DNA from: Pseudoalteromonas galatheae
GTDB lineage: Bacteria; Pseudomonadota; Gammaproteobacteria; Enterobacterales; Alteromonadaceae
DNA: 64,000 nt
Assembly: GCF_005886105.2 (NCBI RefSeq)
Contig: NZ_PNCO02000002.1
Span: 930,001 to 994,000 of the forward strand
Direction of reading: 5' to 3'
The position numbers were made by a program, and so were the translations under genes. Numbering within the stretch: position 1 is the stretch's first letter; each line of letters opens with the position of its first letter. The notes below the pieces were generated by a model that made no database searches, was not told the origin of the DNA, and worked only from the letters and a program-made list of their open reading frames with translations. Below, piece after piece: positions 20,175 through 29,152 of this stretch.

Positions 20175-20255
20175 TAAGATCTGCTATAAATAAATTCACT
20201 CAGAGGTATAGCGATGGCAATCATCCTCAAACGATAGCCATCGTTACTTACTTTA

Positions 20256-21716
20256 TTAAAGTAGTTCTACTTTTATTTCTATCCATGCGGTAGCGCTATT
20301 TTCTGCTCCGCCCTTTGATGTAGGGGTGATTTTGAATCCTCCCCAATGATCGGTATATGAATTTCCGATTGTTAGCTCCGAATCGGTTTGGTCGTCACCC
20401 CACCAGCCTGGTGTTTTTGACCCTGGAGTCATATCTAAGAGGTAAGAGGTCGTTTTCCAAAAACGTGGATCTTGCTCATTTTCGAAGTAGCCTTCTAAAT
20501 TGATGAGTATGCCGTTTTTGGTATTTGGATATCGCGCATTTGTGGTTCTATACTCTAACCAATACGTATATAAGCCGTTACCCGATTTTAGCTTTAATCC
20601 GATATATCCTTGATCATTGCGCCCGTGGTCAAATGCATAAATGCGATATGTTCCCGATGAGGTAATGAGTGGGACTTCTGATTCGCTTACCCAACCGAAA
20701 TACTTTTTGTACAGTAAGTTATATTCTTCTAAAGAATGAGCGCCCATTCCCATCATGCTATATACGTTACCATAGTTTAAACTTTCCTTTGCATAATCAT
20801 GATCGCCAATGACTCTACCAGAGCCAGCTTCTAGCGCTTTAGCATGACGTAGCCCAAGTGCATGTCCTAACTCATGCGCCACCACGCCTGATGTGTGGTG
20901 ATATAAACTGATTGAAGGAGGAGCTGCGCTGGAATTGAAGTTACCAACTTGAGGGGCAACCATCATTACCACATTACCAGTTCCAGGGTTTTCCGGGTCA
21001 ACGCCGTTTGCTTTAACATGCTTCTTCCATTCAGCTGTCCAACCGTGAAAGTCACTGTCAAAGTCACTTTTGGGTCGATTAATATTAATTATTGGTACCG
21101 ATGTATCATATGTGAGGTTAAATTTACCGTAAGATTGGTCCGTGTAATATGTTGCAGCGTCAGCTAAATCACGCTGCATTGAATTCCAGTTAAGTTGCGC
21201 ATCGCTAAATTGAAATCTAAACACTTTGATGTTGGCATAATTTAAAGGATAACCATCATTATCTCCAGGTGGTGGAGTAGAACCTAAGTTACGGCATGAG
21301 GTTGCACCTAAATCAACGACCAATGAGGCACCTTGACTGGCCCCATCTAACGTAATGTAAGTCCAATATTGGTTTAAGTTCTTAAGCACGATACATTCGC
21401 TATTACCGTTTCTTTTTGAATTTGGATCGCTACCGTCCAGTTTTGGCCACCCCCCATTTTTTGAATATAAATTAAGATTTCCTGAGCCATGTCCAGTGGT
21501 AATTGCCAAACTATTTACACTATTTGTACCTGGAATACTTAAGTAAGTTCGAGCGCCACTCGGAAGGCAAATAGGTTGCTTATTGACAATTTCTCTTCCA
21601 GTAAATGGGGCTGAGGATTTACAGGTGTCAGTGAGTTGAGCTGCACTTGCCGGACCTGCCGTTAATAGTAATAGAAGCGCATAACAGCGCGCTCTTCTCA
21701 AATATATCTTTTTCAC
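20256..21716 (-). CDS. Secreted HExxH metalloprotease, M11-like
   Basis: A 486-residue secreted zinc protease. The N-terminus (residues 1-25, ending ASA) is a signal peptide. Residues ~30-145 look like a PPC-type beta domain (ISIP-like start, GSGNLNLY, YWTYITL). The catalytic part carries HELGHALGLRHA (His281, Glu282, His285, His291) and a downstream YSMMG that can serve as Met-turn, an arrangement typical of metzincins; the overall look is closest to gametolysin-type M11 proteases. Unusually, the PPC-like domain lies before, not after, the protease. It is transcribed towards the secreted-protein run and has its own upstream region. The function is probably nutrient or host-protein degradation. 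Confidence 0.75.
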   Translation of the reverse strand: MKKIYLRRARCYALLLLLTAGPASAAQLTDTCKSSAPFTGREIVNKQPICLPSGARTYLSIPGTNSVNSLAITTGHGSGNLNLYSKNGGWPKLDGSDPNSKRNGNSECIVLKNLNQYWTYITLDGASQGASLVVDLGATSCRNLGSTPPPGDNDGYPLNYANIKVFRFQFSDAQLNWNSMQRDLADAATYYTDQSYGKFNLTYDTSVPIININRPKSDFDSDFHGWTAEWKKHVKANGVDPENPGTGNVVMMVAPQVGNFNSSAAPPSISLYHHTSGVVAHELGHALGLRHAKALEAGSGRVIGDHDYAKESLNYGNVYSMMGMGAHSLEEYNLLYKKYFGWVSESEVPLITSSGTYRIYAFDHGRNDQGYIGLKLKSGNGLYTYWLEYRTTNARYPNTKNGILINLEGYFENEQDPRFWKTTSYLLDMTPGSKTPGWWGDDQTDSELTIGNSYTDHWGGFKITPTSKGGAENSATAWIEIKVELL

Positions 21717-21821
21717 AGTTGTATCCTTATTAAATAAGCTTGCTAATTTACAAGCCTATTTAACATAGGATTAAAGTATACAATATTCAATATAATGTTC
21801 TTGTGAGTTGGCGGAAGGTAT

Positions 21822-21843
21822 GGATTTTACAATCGTAAAATCC
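21822..21843. promoter_or_regulatory. Perfect inverted repeat between divergent genes
   Basis: GGATTTTAC and GTAAAATCC are perfect 9-bp arms around a 4-base loop (AATC). It lies in the 189-bp space between the divergently read protease (start 21716) and the solute-binding-like gene (start 21906). No U-tract follows, so an operator or RNA hairpin in the leader is more likely than a terminator. The rest of this space is AT-rich with no other clear element. Confidence 0.4.
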
Positions 21844-21905
21844 TCAACTAAATTTAGAGAGGGAGGTATTAGGCTCAGGAATCCTTTTGTTTACCAGGTA
21901 ATTGA

Positions 21906-22784
21906 ATGATGTATATGAATTTTCTGAGGTACCTATTTGTCGTTTTTTGCTTAGCTGTCACTGCTAATGTTGATGCAACAACGATTCAGATATTTTTGGA
22001 TGATGAAGAAGACCTCGCTATTTTGACGCAAAAAGCTAAACCTGAAAATATTGCTGGCGCAACCAACAAAATACTATTTGAACAGTTAAACCTCTCAAAC
22101 ATTGAGTTTCTCGGCGCAAGTTATAAACGGACGTTACGCTCAATGCTAAAGCAAGATAAATCAGCTATTTGCACTCTTAACAAAGTAAAAACTACTTATC
22201 GCGAAAAAAACTTTCTATTCAGCTTGCCAGTAAATTTTTATATCAGTAGACGTTTATATAAACATGCTGATTCACCACCATTATCTAAGGAAGTACTTAA
22301 TAAAGAGGGAAGTGTTGTCTCACTTATGCATTTGTTTAATATATACAGGAACAAGCTGATAGTAATTGCTGACGACTTATCATATGGACCTTTTTTAGAT
22401 AAGCAATTAGCACAATTGGATAGTACAAATAAAGCGGTACGAGGTGGTAGTAATCATTATGAGACCGTACATAGGATGTTTGAGTTGAAACGCGTGGATT
22501 TTTTGCTGAGTTATCCGGTTGAAGTGATGCGATATGCCAAGAGCAACCAAGATAAATATGAGTCCTATTTGATAGCGGACTCACCTCGGTTTATTTTAGG
22601 GCATGTGATGTGTAATAAGACACAAGTAAGTAGGCAACTGTTAGAGAGAATAAATCAGATACTTCTCAGCAATTATGATACCAAAGCGTTTCTACAGGCC
22701 CATGTTAACTATTTGCCAGCTCAGGAACACCAGTTTATTCAAGACGTTATAGCGCGCTACATAGTTCAATTAGGCTTAGACTGA
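21906..22784 (+). CDS. Periplasmic solute-binding-like protein
   Basis: A 292-residue exported protein with a signal peptide (cleavage near ANVDA). The body has the loose pattern of family 3 periplasmic binding proteins: an N-terminal beta-alpha segment, a central YREKNFLFS with SLPVNFYIS, and a C-terminal half with NHYETVHRMFELKRVDFLLSYP-like content split over two lobes. There is no transporter gene beside it, so it may act as a sensor input or be an orphan binding protein. The start at 21906 has a CCAGG 6 bases upstream; in-frame ATGs at 21909 and 21915 are alternatives. The ligand is unknown. Confidence 0.55.
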   Translation: MMYMNFLRYLFVVFCLAVTANVDATTIQIFLDDEEDLAILTQKAKPENIAGATNKILFEQLNLSNIEFLGASYKRTLRSMLKQDKSAICTLNKVKTTYREKNFLFSLPVNFYISRRLYKHADSPPLSKEVLNKEGSVVSLMHLFNIYRNKLIVIADDLSYGPFLDKQLAQLDSTNKAVRGGSNHYETVHRMFELKRVDFLLSYPVEVMRYAKSNQDKYESYLIADSPRFILGHVMCNKTQVSRQLLERINQILLSNYDTKAFLQAHVNYLPAQEHQFIQDVIARYIVQLGLD

Positions 22785-22827
22785 ATTGCTATAAATATCT
22801 CTGATCCGTGGCGGTGATAATACGAAC

Positions 22828-23949
22828 CTACCATCCCCCAAATCTTGGCCAAAATTCGATGTCATCATGACTTAACACATGATAGCCCGAGTGCTGGGCG
22901 GCTGTTGCACATGCATGATTCGGTAAAATACGTAGTAGGTCACCATGTTTCATGTCTGGTAAGGTGAAGCCGGGTTCACATTCAATAACGCCATGCTCTT
23001 GATTTGCTGAGGTTACTTTGAGCCCCGGCAGCAAATTACCTGCTTGGTCACAAACGAGGCCATAGCCACAATCAAACGCTTGACTCGCGGTACCTCTGTC
23101 TCTTGAAAGCGCCATCCAGCCAGCATCTATAAAGAGCTTATTTTCACTACGCTTGATACCCGTGACACGCGTTAGCACGCTTAGTGCAATATCTTCGATG
23201 TCACATATGCCGATACCAGCCATAACAAGGTCAAAGAATGTATAGACCCCGGCTCGCACTTCAGTGATCCCATCTAGGTTTTGCGTTGACAGTGCTGTTG
23301 GGGTAGAGCCAATACTCAGCACTGTTGTGGTGATCCCAGCCTCTTCCAGCATGGACGCGGCTGCCACAACTGCTGAGCGCTCTTTCTCAGCAAACAGTAT
23401 TAGCTGCTCGGCCGTGCTACACGCGTATGAGCCACCGGCATGCGTTAGTAAACCCAGATATAAACCACTGCTTTCCAGTATGGTTGCGATGGTTACGATT
23501 TCTTTGTTTTTAGGGCTAAGTCCTGCGCGATGTCCGTCGCAGTCTATTTCTATCAAGCATGGAATCGTGCATTCATTTTCCGAGCAAAACTGGGAGACAA
23601 ACATGGCTTGTTCCATACTGTCTAGCAGTATGGTTAGATTGACACCTTGGTTGATAAGGGCTAAAACACGTTGTAACTTATCCTCTGTTATCCCCACTGC
23701 GTAGGTGATGTTGGTGTAACCTTCCGCTGCAAATGTTTCTGCTTCTTTTAGAGTGGAAACCGTACATCCCGCTTGTTTGTCGGCCAAGATATAGCTTGCG
23801 GCTGCAATGGATTTTACCGTTTTCAAATGTGGGCGAAGGGTTACATTAAAAGCATCTAGATGCTTTTCCATGCGCGAAAGGTTATGCAAAAAGGTAATTT
23901 TATCAACAACTAAACATGGTGTTTGTAAAGATCCTAATGATGTAAACAT
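22828..23949 (-). CDS. D-serine dehydratase / D-threonine aldolase-like PLP enzyme
   Basis: A 373-residue fold-type III PLP enzyme of the alanine racemase N-terminal family. The motif RPHLKT near residue 40 supplies the PLP lysine (Lys43), and the C-terminal metal site typical of D-serine dehydratases and D-threonine aldolases is seen as PNHACAT (His345, Cys347). Likely reactions are D-serine to pyruvate plus ammonia, or retro-aldol cleavage of D-hydroxy amino acids; the sequence alone does not decide. It is cytoplasmic. The gene begins 7 bases after the nudB stop on the same strand, so the two are probably co-transcribed. Confidence 0.8.
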   Translation of the reverse strand: MFTSLGSLQTPCLVVDKITFLHNLSRMEKHLDAFNVTLRPHLKTVKSIAAASYILADKQAGCTVSTLKEAETFAAEGYTNITYAVGITEDKLQRVLALINQGVNLTILLDSMEQAMFVSQFCSENECTIPCLIEIDCDGHRAGLSPKNKEIVTIATILESSGLYLGLLTHAGGSYACSTAEQLILFAEKERSAVVAAASMLEEAGITTTVLSIGSTPTALSTQNLDGITEVRAGVYTFFDLVMAGIGICDIEDIALSVLTRVTGIKRSENKLFIDAGWMALSRDRGTASQAFDCGYGLVCDQAGNLLPGLKVTSANQEHGVIECEPGFTLPDMKHGDLLRILPNHACATAAQHSGYHVLSHDDIEFWPRFGGW

Positions 23950-23956
23950 AGCTCAA

Positions 23957-24397
23957 TCATACTCCTATGCGTTCTATTTCCTGTCGATTGCTTGGGGACC
24001 AGACTCGTTCACAAGCGTCTTTTTTGTTAAGCCAAATAAAATCTGTATGTTCATCTTCAGCAAGTACCACATTGATCCCTGATGGCACTTGAACACTAAA
24101 AACATGCTCGGTATTAATGGTAACACCCGGCTCATAGCGATGAAGCCACTGCGGTCTTATCGTGTATTGATTTGTTTTATTATGCGACTGGATAGTGAGC
24201 CCAAGCGCTTTGGCGTCAATGCCGGTCTCTTCTTTTAACTCTCTATACGCGGTAGCGATTGGAGTTTCACCGGGATCTACTCCCCCAGTTACTGATTGCC
24301 AAAAGTGTTTGTCATCCGCCCTTTGTAATAGCAAAAACTCATTATGCTCGTTGTATATTACGACTAATACTGAAATGGGTTTACGTGGTGCCGGCAT
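23957..24397 (-). CDS. nudB: Dihydroneopterin triphosphate diphosphatase (Nudix)
   Basis: A 146-residue Nudix hydrolase. The full Nudix box is present at residues 38-60 (G-x5-E-x7-REL-x-EE-x-GI). The N-terminal RKPISVLVVIY and the SVTGGVDPGE context match NudB, which removes pyrophosphate from dihydroneopterin triphosphate in folate synthesis. Length fits the family (about 150). It is followed by the PLP enzyme gene and preceded on the same strand by a short damaged reading frame that ends four bases upstream of its start. Assignment to NudB is good; another Nudix substrate is possible. Confidence 0.8.
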   Translation of the reverse strand: MPAPRKPISVLVVIYNEHNEFLLLQRADDKHFWQSVTGGVDPGETPIATAYRELKEETGIDAKALGLTIQSHNKTNQYTIRPQWLHRYEPGVTINTEHVFSVQVPSGINVVLAEDEHTDFIWLNKKDACERVWSPSNRQEIERIGV

Positions 24398-24400
24398 GGT

Positions 24401-24731
24401 TTACATCAAATCAGGAACATGTGCTTTGAGTTTATCCAGTTGAGTTGCACTCGGCAATTGGTCAAAAGCGAATTTTAGACAAAAAAAAGCAGGCCATCTG
24501 GCCTGCATAAAAACTCCAATAGCAACAAGCTGTGCCAAGGAAATCCCAATAATGCCAACATCCTAGTCGGCAAGCTCTACTTCTCGGGAGTTCAATTGTG
24601 ACTTTAGGCACGCCTAAATACGCAGGTAAAAAGGTGCAGCCCCAAAGGAACGAGACCAATGCTAATGTAATGTTTAGTACTTGTAAACTAAAAATTGAAA
24701 AAAATAGTTTAAACGGACTTTTTTTGCTCAC
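24401..24731 (-). other. Possible gene relict or small RNA upstream of nudB
   Basis: The stretch 24398-24897 has no convincing gene. On the minus strand one frame reads GIIGISLAQLVAIGVFMQ, continues to QLPSATQLDKLKAHVPDLM and stops at 24401, four bases before nudB, but it is broken by a TAG further upstream. Another frame from 24731 encodes a hydrophobic start (MSKKSPFKLFFSIFSLQVLN). Together they may be one decayed small membrane-protein gene with a frameshift. Alternatively the region is a structured leader or small RNA: it contains a TTTAGGC/GCCTAAA hairpin near 24603-24618 and a strong terminator at 24481-24506. The final ~120 bases before 24898 are AT-rich and probably hold the promoter of the M6 protease. 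Confidence 0.3.
24481..24506 (-). terminator. Rho-independent terminator or attenuator before nudB
   Basis: On the minus strand GCAGGCC-AGAT-GGCCTGC forms a perfect 7-bp GC-rich stem and is followed by eight T residues. It would stop transcripts coming from about 24500-24750 before nudB. Since no clear gene lies there, it may end a small RNA or act as an attenuator in the nudB leader. Confidence 0.7.
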
Positions 24732-24897
24732 TTTGAAATATAAATGCTTCTAAAATGATTGAATAGTAATCACTGTAACTATTTGTTATTTATCTAGTTG
24801 GTGATATTTGTACCTTAAATGGTTCAGTGGTTGTTGCAATTTTGTATCTCTTCTGTATGTTAATGAATTGTACAACATGTAAGCTAGGAAAGGAAAA

Positions 24898-26805
24898 ATG
24901 AAATTTACATCAGCTATTATCGCAACATCATTATTGGCAACCAGTGTCGCAGTAAACGCGGCTATACCTTATAAAAACGAACAGTACCAATTTACCCAAC
25001 CAAGTGGTGAGGTGATCACTCTTATTCTTAATGGCAATGCGTACTTTGCTCAGCAGCGTACACCTGACGGCGAGCTTGTGGTGTATGATGCCTCGCTCAA
25101 AGGCATGGCTTACGCAGAGGTATCATCCGATGGGGAGCAGCTTATATCAACAGGTAAGCTTGTGACCAAACGCAGCAAGCAAGGCATACAACGTCATTCA
25201 TTAGATGCTATGCAGCAAGGGTTATCCCCTGCTGCTATTGCAAAAAAGGTAAAAGCGGCGCAGCAGGTAATGTTGGGTCAAAACCAAACACCAGTCGACT
25301 TGATACATACGCATCAGTTTGAGCGTAGTGATAATACAACAGCGTTGAATGCTGAGATCAGCGGTCAAGTAAAAGGGTTAACCATCATCATTGATTTCCC
25401 TGATGAGCGCGGCACAATCACAAAAGCGCAAGTTGAGCGTTTTTTAAATGACCAAAATTACAATGAATTTGGTAACGCGCAGTCAGTAAGAGGGTATTTT
25501 TCTTCGGTCTCTGGCGACAAGCTTGACTACACCAATACAGTAACAGCTTATTACACCGCCAAGAAAAACAAAGCGTATTATGCGGATAGCACATTAAGCT
25601 CAACGGTACGCTCGCAAGAACTTATAAAAGAAGCGCTAAATTGGCTTGAATTTCAGCAGGGATTCGATTTTAGCTCGCTGACTACAAATAGTAGCGGGCA
25701 GATCCGTGGGTTAAATATTTTTTATGCTGGCAACTCTGATAGTGCTTGGTCTAAAGGTTTATGGCCACATATGGCAAGACTCAGTCCACGTTTTTGTGCT
25801 GATGGCGTGTGTACCGATCGTTATCAAATCACCGATATGGGAAATAGCCTTGCAATTGGTACCTTTGTACATGAGTCTGGTCACTTAATTACAAATTGGC
25901 CCGATCTTTATGATTATGACGGCAGCTCAGAGGGCTCAGTTGCAAGTTTTGGCGTTATGGGGTTCGGCGCGATTGGCGCTTCCAATCGGTTCAAGCCGAC
26001 ACCACCTGTTGCACATTTCAGAGCCATAGCCGGTTGGGATACAGTAACTGAACTTAATCCTGCCATAAATGCCAATGCCCCAACGGGAAGACTCAGCCAT
26101 ATTTCAGGCGCTAATAGCTCGTATAAATGGACCAATCCAAGTAACGCGAATGAAGCCTTTTACATTGAGGCGATCCATCAATCGGGACAGAACTCAGAGC
26201 AACTCGATTCAGGTTTGGCTATTTGGCACGTTGACACTGCGGGTAATAACTCGAATGAATGGCATCCGTATATCCAAATGGAGCATGGTGATGCCAAGCG
26301 AGATCCCGAAAATGGCCGAAATCGTGGGGATAATAGTGATTTATTTGATGTAGCAGGAGAGTTTAGTGCAACGCTGCCAAATGCGTTGAATAGCAAAGGG
26401 ACAAATGCGTTATGGTGGAATGGAAGCGACTCTGGCTTGTCCATTAGCAATATTTCTGACCCCGCTGCAGAGATCCAATTTACCGTAAGCGGTAGTACAA
26501 CCCCACCACCAGCGGGAGATGTTTACACTGGGTACTTAGCGGACAAGCAACAAGCCATACAACCTGACGGCAGTTGGTTTCAGTACGGCGGTGGCACAAT
26601 CGCACTGACTTTAGAGGGACCCTCGAACGCAGATTTTGATTTAAAACTCGAAGCTTGGCGAGGTGGTTCATGGCAGCAAGTTGCCATTTCGGAGGCGCCA
26701 ACCTCACAAGAGTCAATTAACTATATGGCAAATTCAGGTTATTACCGCATCTTGGTTTACTCATACAGCGGTGCTGGTGATTACCGTTTAACGGTGCAAA
26801 AATAG
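24898..26805 (+). CDS. Secreted M6-family metalloprotease
   Basis: A 635-residue secreted zinc protease of the immune inhibitor A type. It has a signal peptide (about 1-21, ending NAA), a propeptide-like region to about 155, and an M6 catalytic domain with KGLTIIIDFPD at its start and zinc motif HESGH (325-329) followed by DLYDYDG and a FGVMGFG stretch. The C-terminal ~90 residues form a PPC-like beta domain after a PPP linker. M6 enzymes degrade host or prey proteins outside the cell. AGGAAAGG lies at good spacing before the ATG. Its presumed terminator now lies beyond a MITE insertion. Confidence 0.85.
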   Translation: MKFTSAIIATSLLATSVAVNAAIPYKNEQYQFTQPSGEVITLILNGNAYFAQQRTPDGELVVYDASLKGMAYAEVSSDGEQLISTGKLVTKRSKQGIQRHSLDAMQQGLSPAAIAKKVKAAQQVMLGQNQTPVDLIHTHQFERSDNTTALNAEISGQVKGLTIIIDFPDERGTITKAQVERFLNDQNYNEFGNAQSVRGYFSSVSGDKLDYTNTVTAYYTAKKNKAYYADSTLSSTVRSQELIKEALNWLEFQQGFDFSSLTTNSSGQIRGLNIFYAGNSDSAWSKGLWPHMARLSPRFCADGVCTDRYQITDMGNSLAIGTFVHESGHLITNWPDLYDYDGSSEGSVASFGVMGFGAIGASNRFKPTPPVAHFRAIAGWDTVTELNPAINANAPTGRLSHISGANSSYKWTNPSNANEAFYIEAIHQSGQNSEQLDSGLAIWHVDTAGNNSNEWHPYIQMEHGDAKRDPENGRNRGDNSDLFDVAGEFSATLPNALNSKGTNALWWNGSDSGLSISNISDPAAEIQFTVSGSTTPPPAGDVYTGYLADKQQAIQPDGSWFQYGGGTIALTLEGPSNADFDLKLEAWRGGSWQQVAISEAPTSQESINYMANSGYYRILVYSYSGAGDYRLTVQK

Positions 26806-26824
26806 CAGTTCGGGTGGCAGATTA

Positions 26825-27095
26825 ATTAGGGCCTGTTGATCTTTGCTGTTTGATTTTTGTTCTCCTGAGTGTGTTTTGGTCGCGACGCTCGACTTGCCGC
26901 CTAGTGATCTAGGCAAAAGTTGAGCAACAATGAACAAAGCGCACTCAGGTGAACTCAAAGGGCTGCGCTTGATTAGTATTTCTACTGTGTTCTCGCCTGA
27001 CTCACATAGAATAACTATGCTACGCAGGCTCTGCCTTTTACACATACCAATCAAACTGCTGCAAAAACAAACTTGAAAGGTAAACAGGCCCTAAT
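26825..27095. mobile_element. MITE-like element, 271 bp
   Basis: The ends are inverted repeats: left ATTAGGGCCTGTTGATCTTT, right (reverse complement) ATTAGGGCCTGTTTACCTTT, 17 of 20 identical. If the element proper starts at GGGCCTGTT, the flanking TA on each side fits a TA target duplication. It has no plausible gene. The interior holds an imperfect long stem (CCTGAGTGTGTTTTG against CAAAGCGCACTCAGG, and GCTCGACTT against AAGTTGAGC) capped by GCCTAG/CTAGGC. These are the marks of a non-autonomous MITE moved by a transposase encoded elsewhere. Confidence 0.75.
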
Positions 27096-27109
27096 CTAGG
27101 CTAAGAGCA

Positions 27110-27145
27110 AGCCACGCTGCTTGATAAAACAGCGTGGCTGTTTTC
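27110..27145 (+). terminator. Terminator of the M6 protease gene, displaced
   Basis: AGCCACGCTG and CAGCGTGGCT form a perfect 10-bp stem with a 10-base loop, followed by GTTTTC. It lies 305 bases after the protease stop codon with only the MITE in between, so it is most likely the original terminator of that gene, pushed away by the insertion. Confidence 0.65.
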
Positions 27146-27260
27146 ATGTTGGTGAGCATGCTAGTTCGCTAAAATTCATTTTCTTATCTATATTTCATAC
27201 TTTATTATCAAAACTATGCTAATAATGCAGTCATGCACATTGTTTGTTATGGAATAGCTT

Positions 27261-28559
27261 ATGAACTTTTTTCGAAAGCCAGATCAAGAAGTTGAAAATT
27301 TGACCGCTGAACTTAACCGTGCTCGGGCATTACTTTCTGCTATTGATGAGGCGGTCGCGAAAATTGAGTTTACACCTGATGGTCAGATTGCTGCTGTCAA
27401 TCAACACTTTCTCGCTGTGGTGGGCTACACCGAAGCTGAAGTGATAGGGCAGCATCATCGTATTTTTTGTCATAAGGACTACGTAAATTCGTCAGAATAT
27501 CGCAGTTTTTGGGCTAACCTTAAGCGCGGCCAAGCTCAGTTTGGCAATTTTGAGCGTGTTAATAAAAAAGGAGAAGTGGTTTGGCTCGATGCTACCTACT
27601 TCCCAGTTGAAGAGAATGGCAAAGTCACTCGTATCGTGAAAATTGCGAGTGACATCACAGCAGAAAAACTCACGATAAAAGCACAAGAAGCGATAGCCAA
27701 CGCGCTAAATAAATCCATGGCAACAATAGAGTTTACGCCTGAGGGAATGATTTTAGATGCGAATCAAAATTTCACTGCAACAGTGGGTTACAAGCTAAGT
27801 GAGATTAAAGGCCAGCATCATCGAATTTTCTGTGACGATCGCTTTTACAAAGAGCATCCACATTTTTGGCAAGAGTTGGCAAAGGGTCAGTACAAAAGTG
27901 GGCAGTTTCTCCGTCTAAGTAAATCCGGTGAGAATATATGGATAGAAGCAACGTATAATCCTATTTTCAATGAGCACGGCAAAGTAATCAAAGTCATAAA
28001 GTTTGCAACGAATATAACATCTCGTGTGCAAAAGGCTCATCAGGTGGCAAAAGTAGCTGAAATTGCACAAGTAACTGCAGAACAAACTGAGCAGATAGCC
28101 GCTCGTGCGAGTTCATTATTGCAAGAGTCAGTCAGTACTTCAGGGCTTATTTCTAATCAAGTGCAAAATGCGATGGCCGCAATCTCAAAACTTAATGAAC
28201 AGTCAAAAGGGATCTCTGCAATTGTCTCTACCATTAGCGCAATTGCGGAGCAAACTAATTTACTGGCGTTAAATGCAGCGATAGAGGCCGCAAGAGCGGG
28301 TGAGCAGGGAAGGGGATTTGCAGTGGTAGCCGATGAAGTAAGAAGCCTAGCTGCTCGTACTTCGCAATCAACCAACGAAATTAATGAAGTGGTCAATCAG
28401 AATGAAGTGCTAACCAAAGAAGCCACCGCATTGATGAATACTGTGTCTGAAAGTACAGAGCTTGGCCTTGCGCAGATCGATGAAGTGAATAAAGTGATGG
28501 ATGAAATAAAACAAGGTGCAGAAAATCTCACAAACACGGTTAAAGGGCTGTCAGACTAA
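27261..28559 (+). CDS. Soluble chemoreceptor with two PAS domains, BdlA-like
   Basis: A 432-residue methyl-accepting chemotaxis protein without transmembrane segments. Two PAS domains (about 20-140 and 145-260) each carry the GQHHRIFC motif, and the signalling domain (about 270-430) has the hallmark hairpin tip [20 protein letters not shown]. Its length and layout match BdlA of Pseudomonas aeruginosa, which governs biofilm dispersal; that role is inferred by resemblance. PAS domains of this kind often bind heme or flavin for redox or oxygen sensing. The stop codon is directly followed by a REP array. Confidence 0.85.
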   Translation: MNFFRKPDQEVENLTAELNRARALLSAIDEAVAKIEFTPDGQIAAVNQHFLAVVGYTEAEVIGQHHRIFCHKDYVNSSEYRSFWANLKRGQAQFGNFERVNKKGEVVWLDATYFPVEENGKVTRIVKIASDITAEKLTIKAQEAIANALNKSMATIEFTPEGMILDANQNFTATVGYKLSEIKGQHHRIFCDDRFYKEHPHFWQELAKGQYKSGQFLRLSKSGENIWIEATYNPIFNEHGKVIKVIKFATNITSRVQKAHQVAKVAEIAQVTAEQTEQIAARASSLLQESVSTSGLISNQVQNAMAAISKLNEQSKGISAIVSTISAIAEQTNLLALNAAIEAARAGEQGRGFAVVADEVRSLAARTSQSTNEINEVVNQNEVLTKEATALMNTVSESTELGLAQIDEVNKVMDEIKQGAENLTNTVKGLSD

Positions 28560-28565
28560 CCTAAA

Positions 28566-28875
28566 TATCGCTGCATAAAGCGCCTCCTACCAAGGGCTTG
28601 AATATATTGTGGGAGCGGGTTCACCCCGCGAGCTTTTCCCCAATAATCGCCGCGTAAAGCGCCTCCTACCAAGGGCTTGAATATATTGTGGGAGCGGGTG
28701 TATCCCGCGATCTTTTCCTTAATAATCGCCGCATAAAATGGCTCCCACCAAGGGTTTGAATATGGTGTAGGAGCGGGTTTATCCCGCGATCTTTTCCCCA
28801 ATAATCGCCGCATAAAATGGCTCCCACCAAAGGCTTGAATATGGTGTAGGAGCGGGTTCACCCCGCGATCTTTTC
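28566..28875. repeat. BIME-like REP array 1, four units
   Basis: Four tandem units of about 79 bp, each with two inverted REP palindromes: a reverse copy (stem GCCGC/GCGGC, partly decayed to GCGCC here) and a forward copy of the GCGGG/CCCGC type, joined by spacers containing TTGAATAT and followed by CTTTTCCCCAATA. It directly follows the soluble chemoreceptor gene. Bases 28876-29089 after the array show no gene. Confidence 0.9.
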
Positions 28876-29089
28876 ATCAAGAACGTTTCCCACTGCGACA
28901 TAATGTGAATGGTTTATTTTTCAGCTAATTATCATGCCGCAATTGGGCCGGAAATTTCATTACCGATCACCAATAAGGCTTCGCATATTGCACTTCTGTC
29001 ACCAAATAGCTATTGCTTTTGGCATCTTATAATCTGCGATTGTAAAAATTGTCTTTAAACTTAATGTCGTGGAAATTCACCCTACCTAT

Positions 29090-29120
29090 TTGACCTAAAG
29101 TTGACTTGAGGAATTAGTAT
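29090..29120 (+). promoter_or_regulatory. SoxR/MerR-type promoter of tpm
   Basis: A -35 TTGACC (29090-29095) and -10 TAGTAT (29115-29120) are separated by 19 bp, longer than the usual 17. The spacer is centred on the dyad CCTAAAGTTGACTTGAGG (29094-29111), which matches the classic SoxR box CCTCAAGTTAACTTGAGG at 16 of 18 positions from memory. A 19-bp spacer holding a dyad is the hallmark of MerR-family activated promoters. The start codon of tpm lies 33 bases downstream with GGGAGA as ribosome binding site. Confidence 0.75.
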
Positions 29121-29152
29121 TCATCGGCACACTAATAAATGGGAGACAAAGT

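Noticed and set aside
20190..20240. CGATGGC...GCCATCG hairpin between convergent genes
   Set aside because: The loop is long (about 18 bases) and no U-tract follows, so a terminator call is not supported.
23264..23704. Plus-strand open frame of 146 codons
   Set aside because: It lies antisense inside the PLP enzyme gene, has no family features and no ribosome binding site of note.
28556..28861. Minus-strand open frame of 101 codons in REP array 1
   Set aside because: The frame is made wholly of repeat units and has a repetitive translation without protein features.
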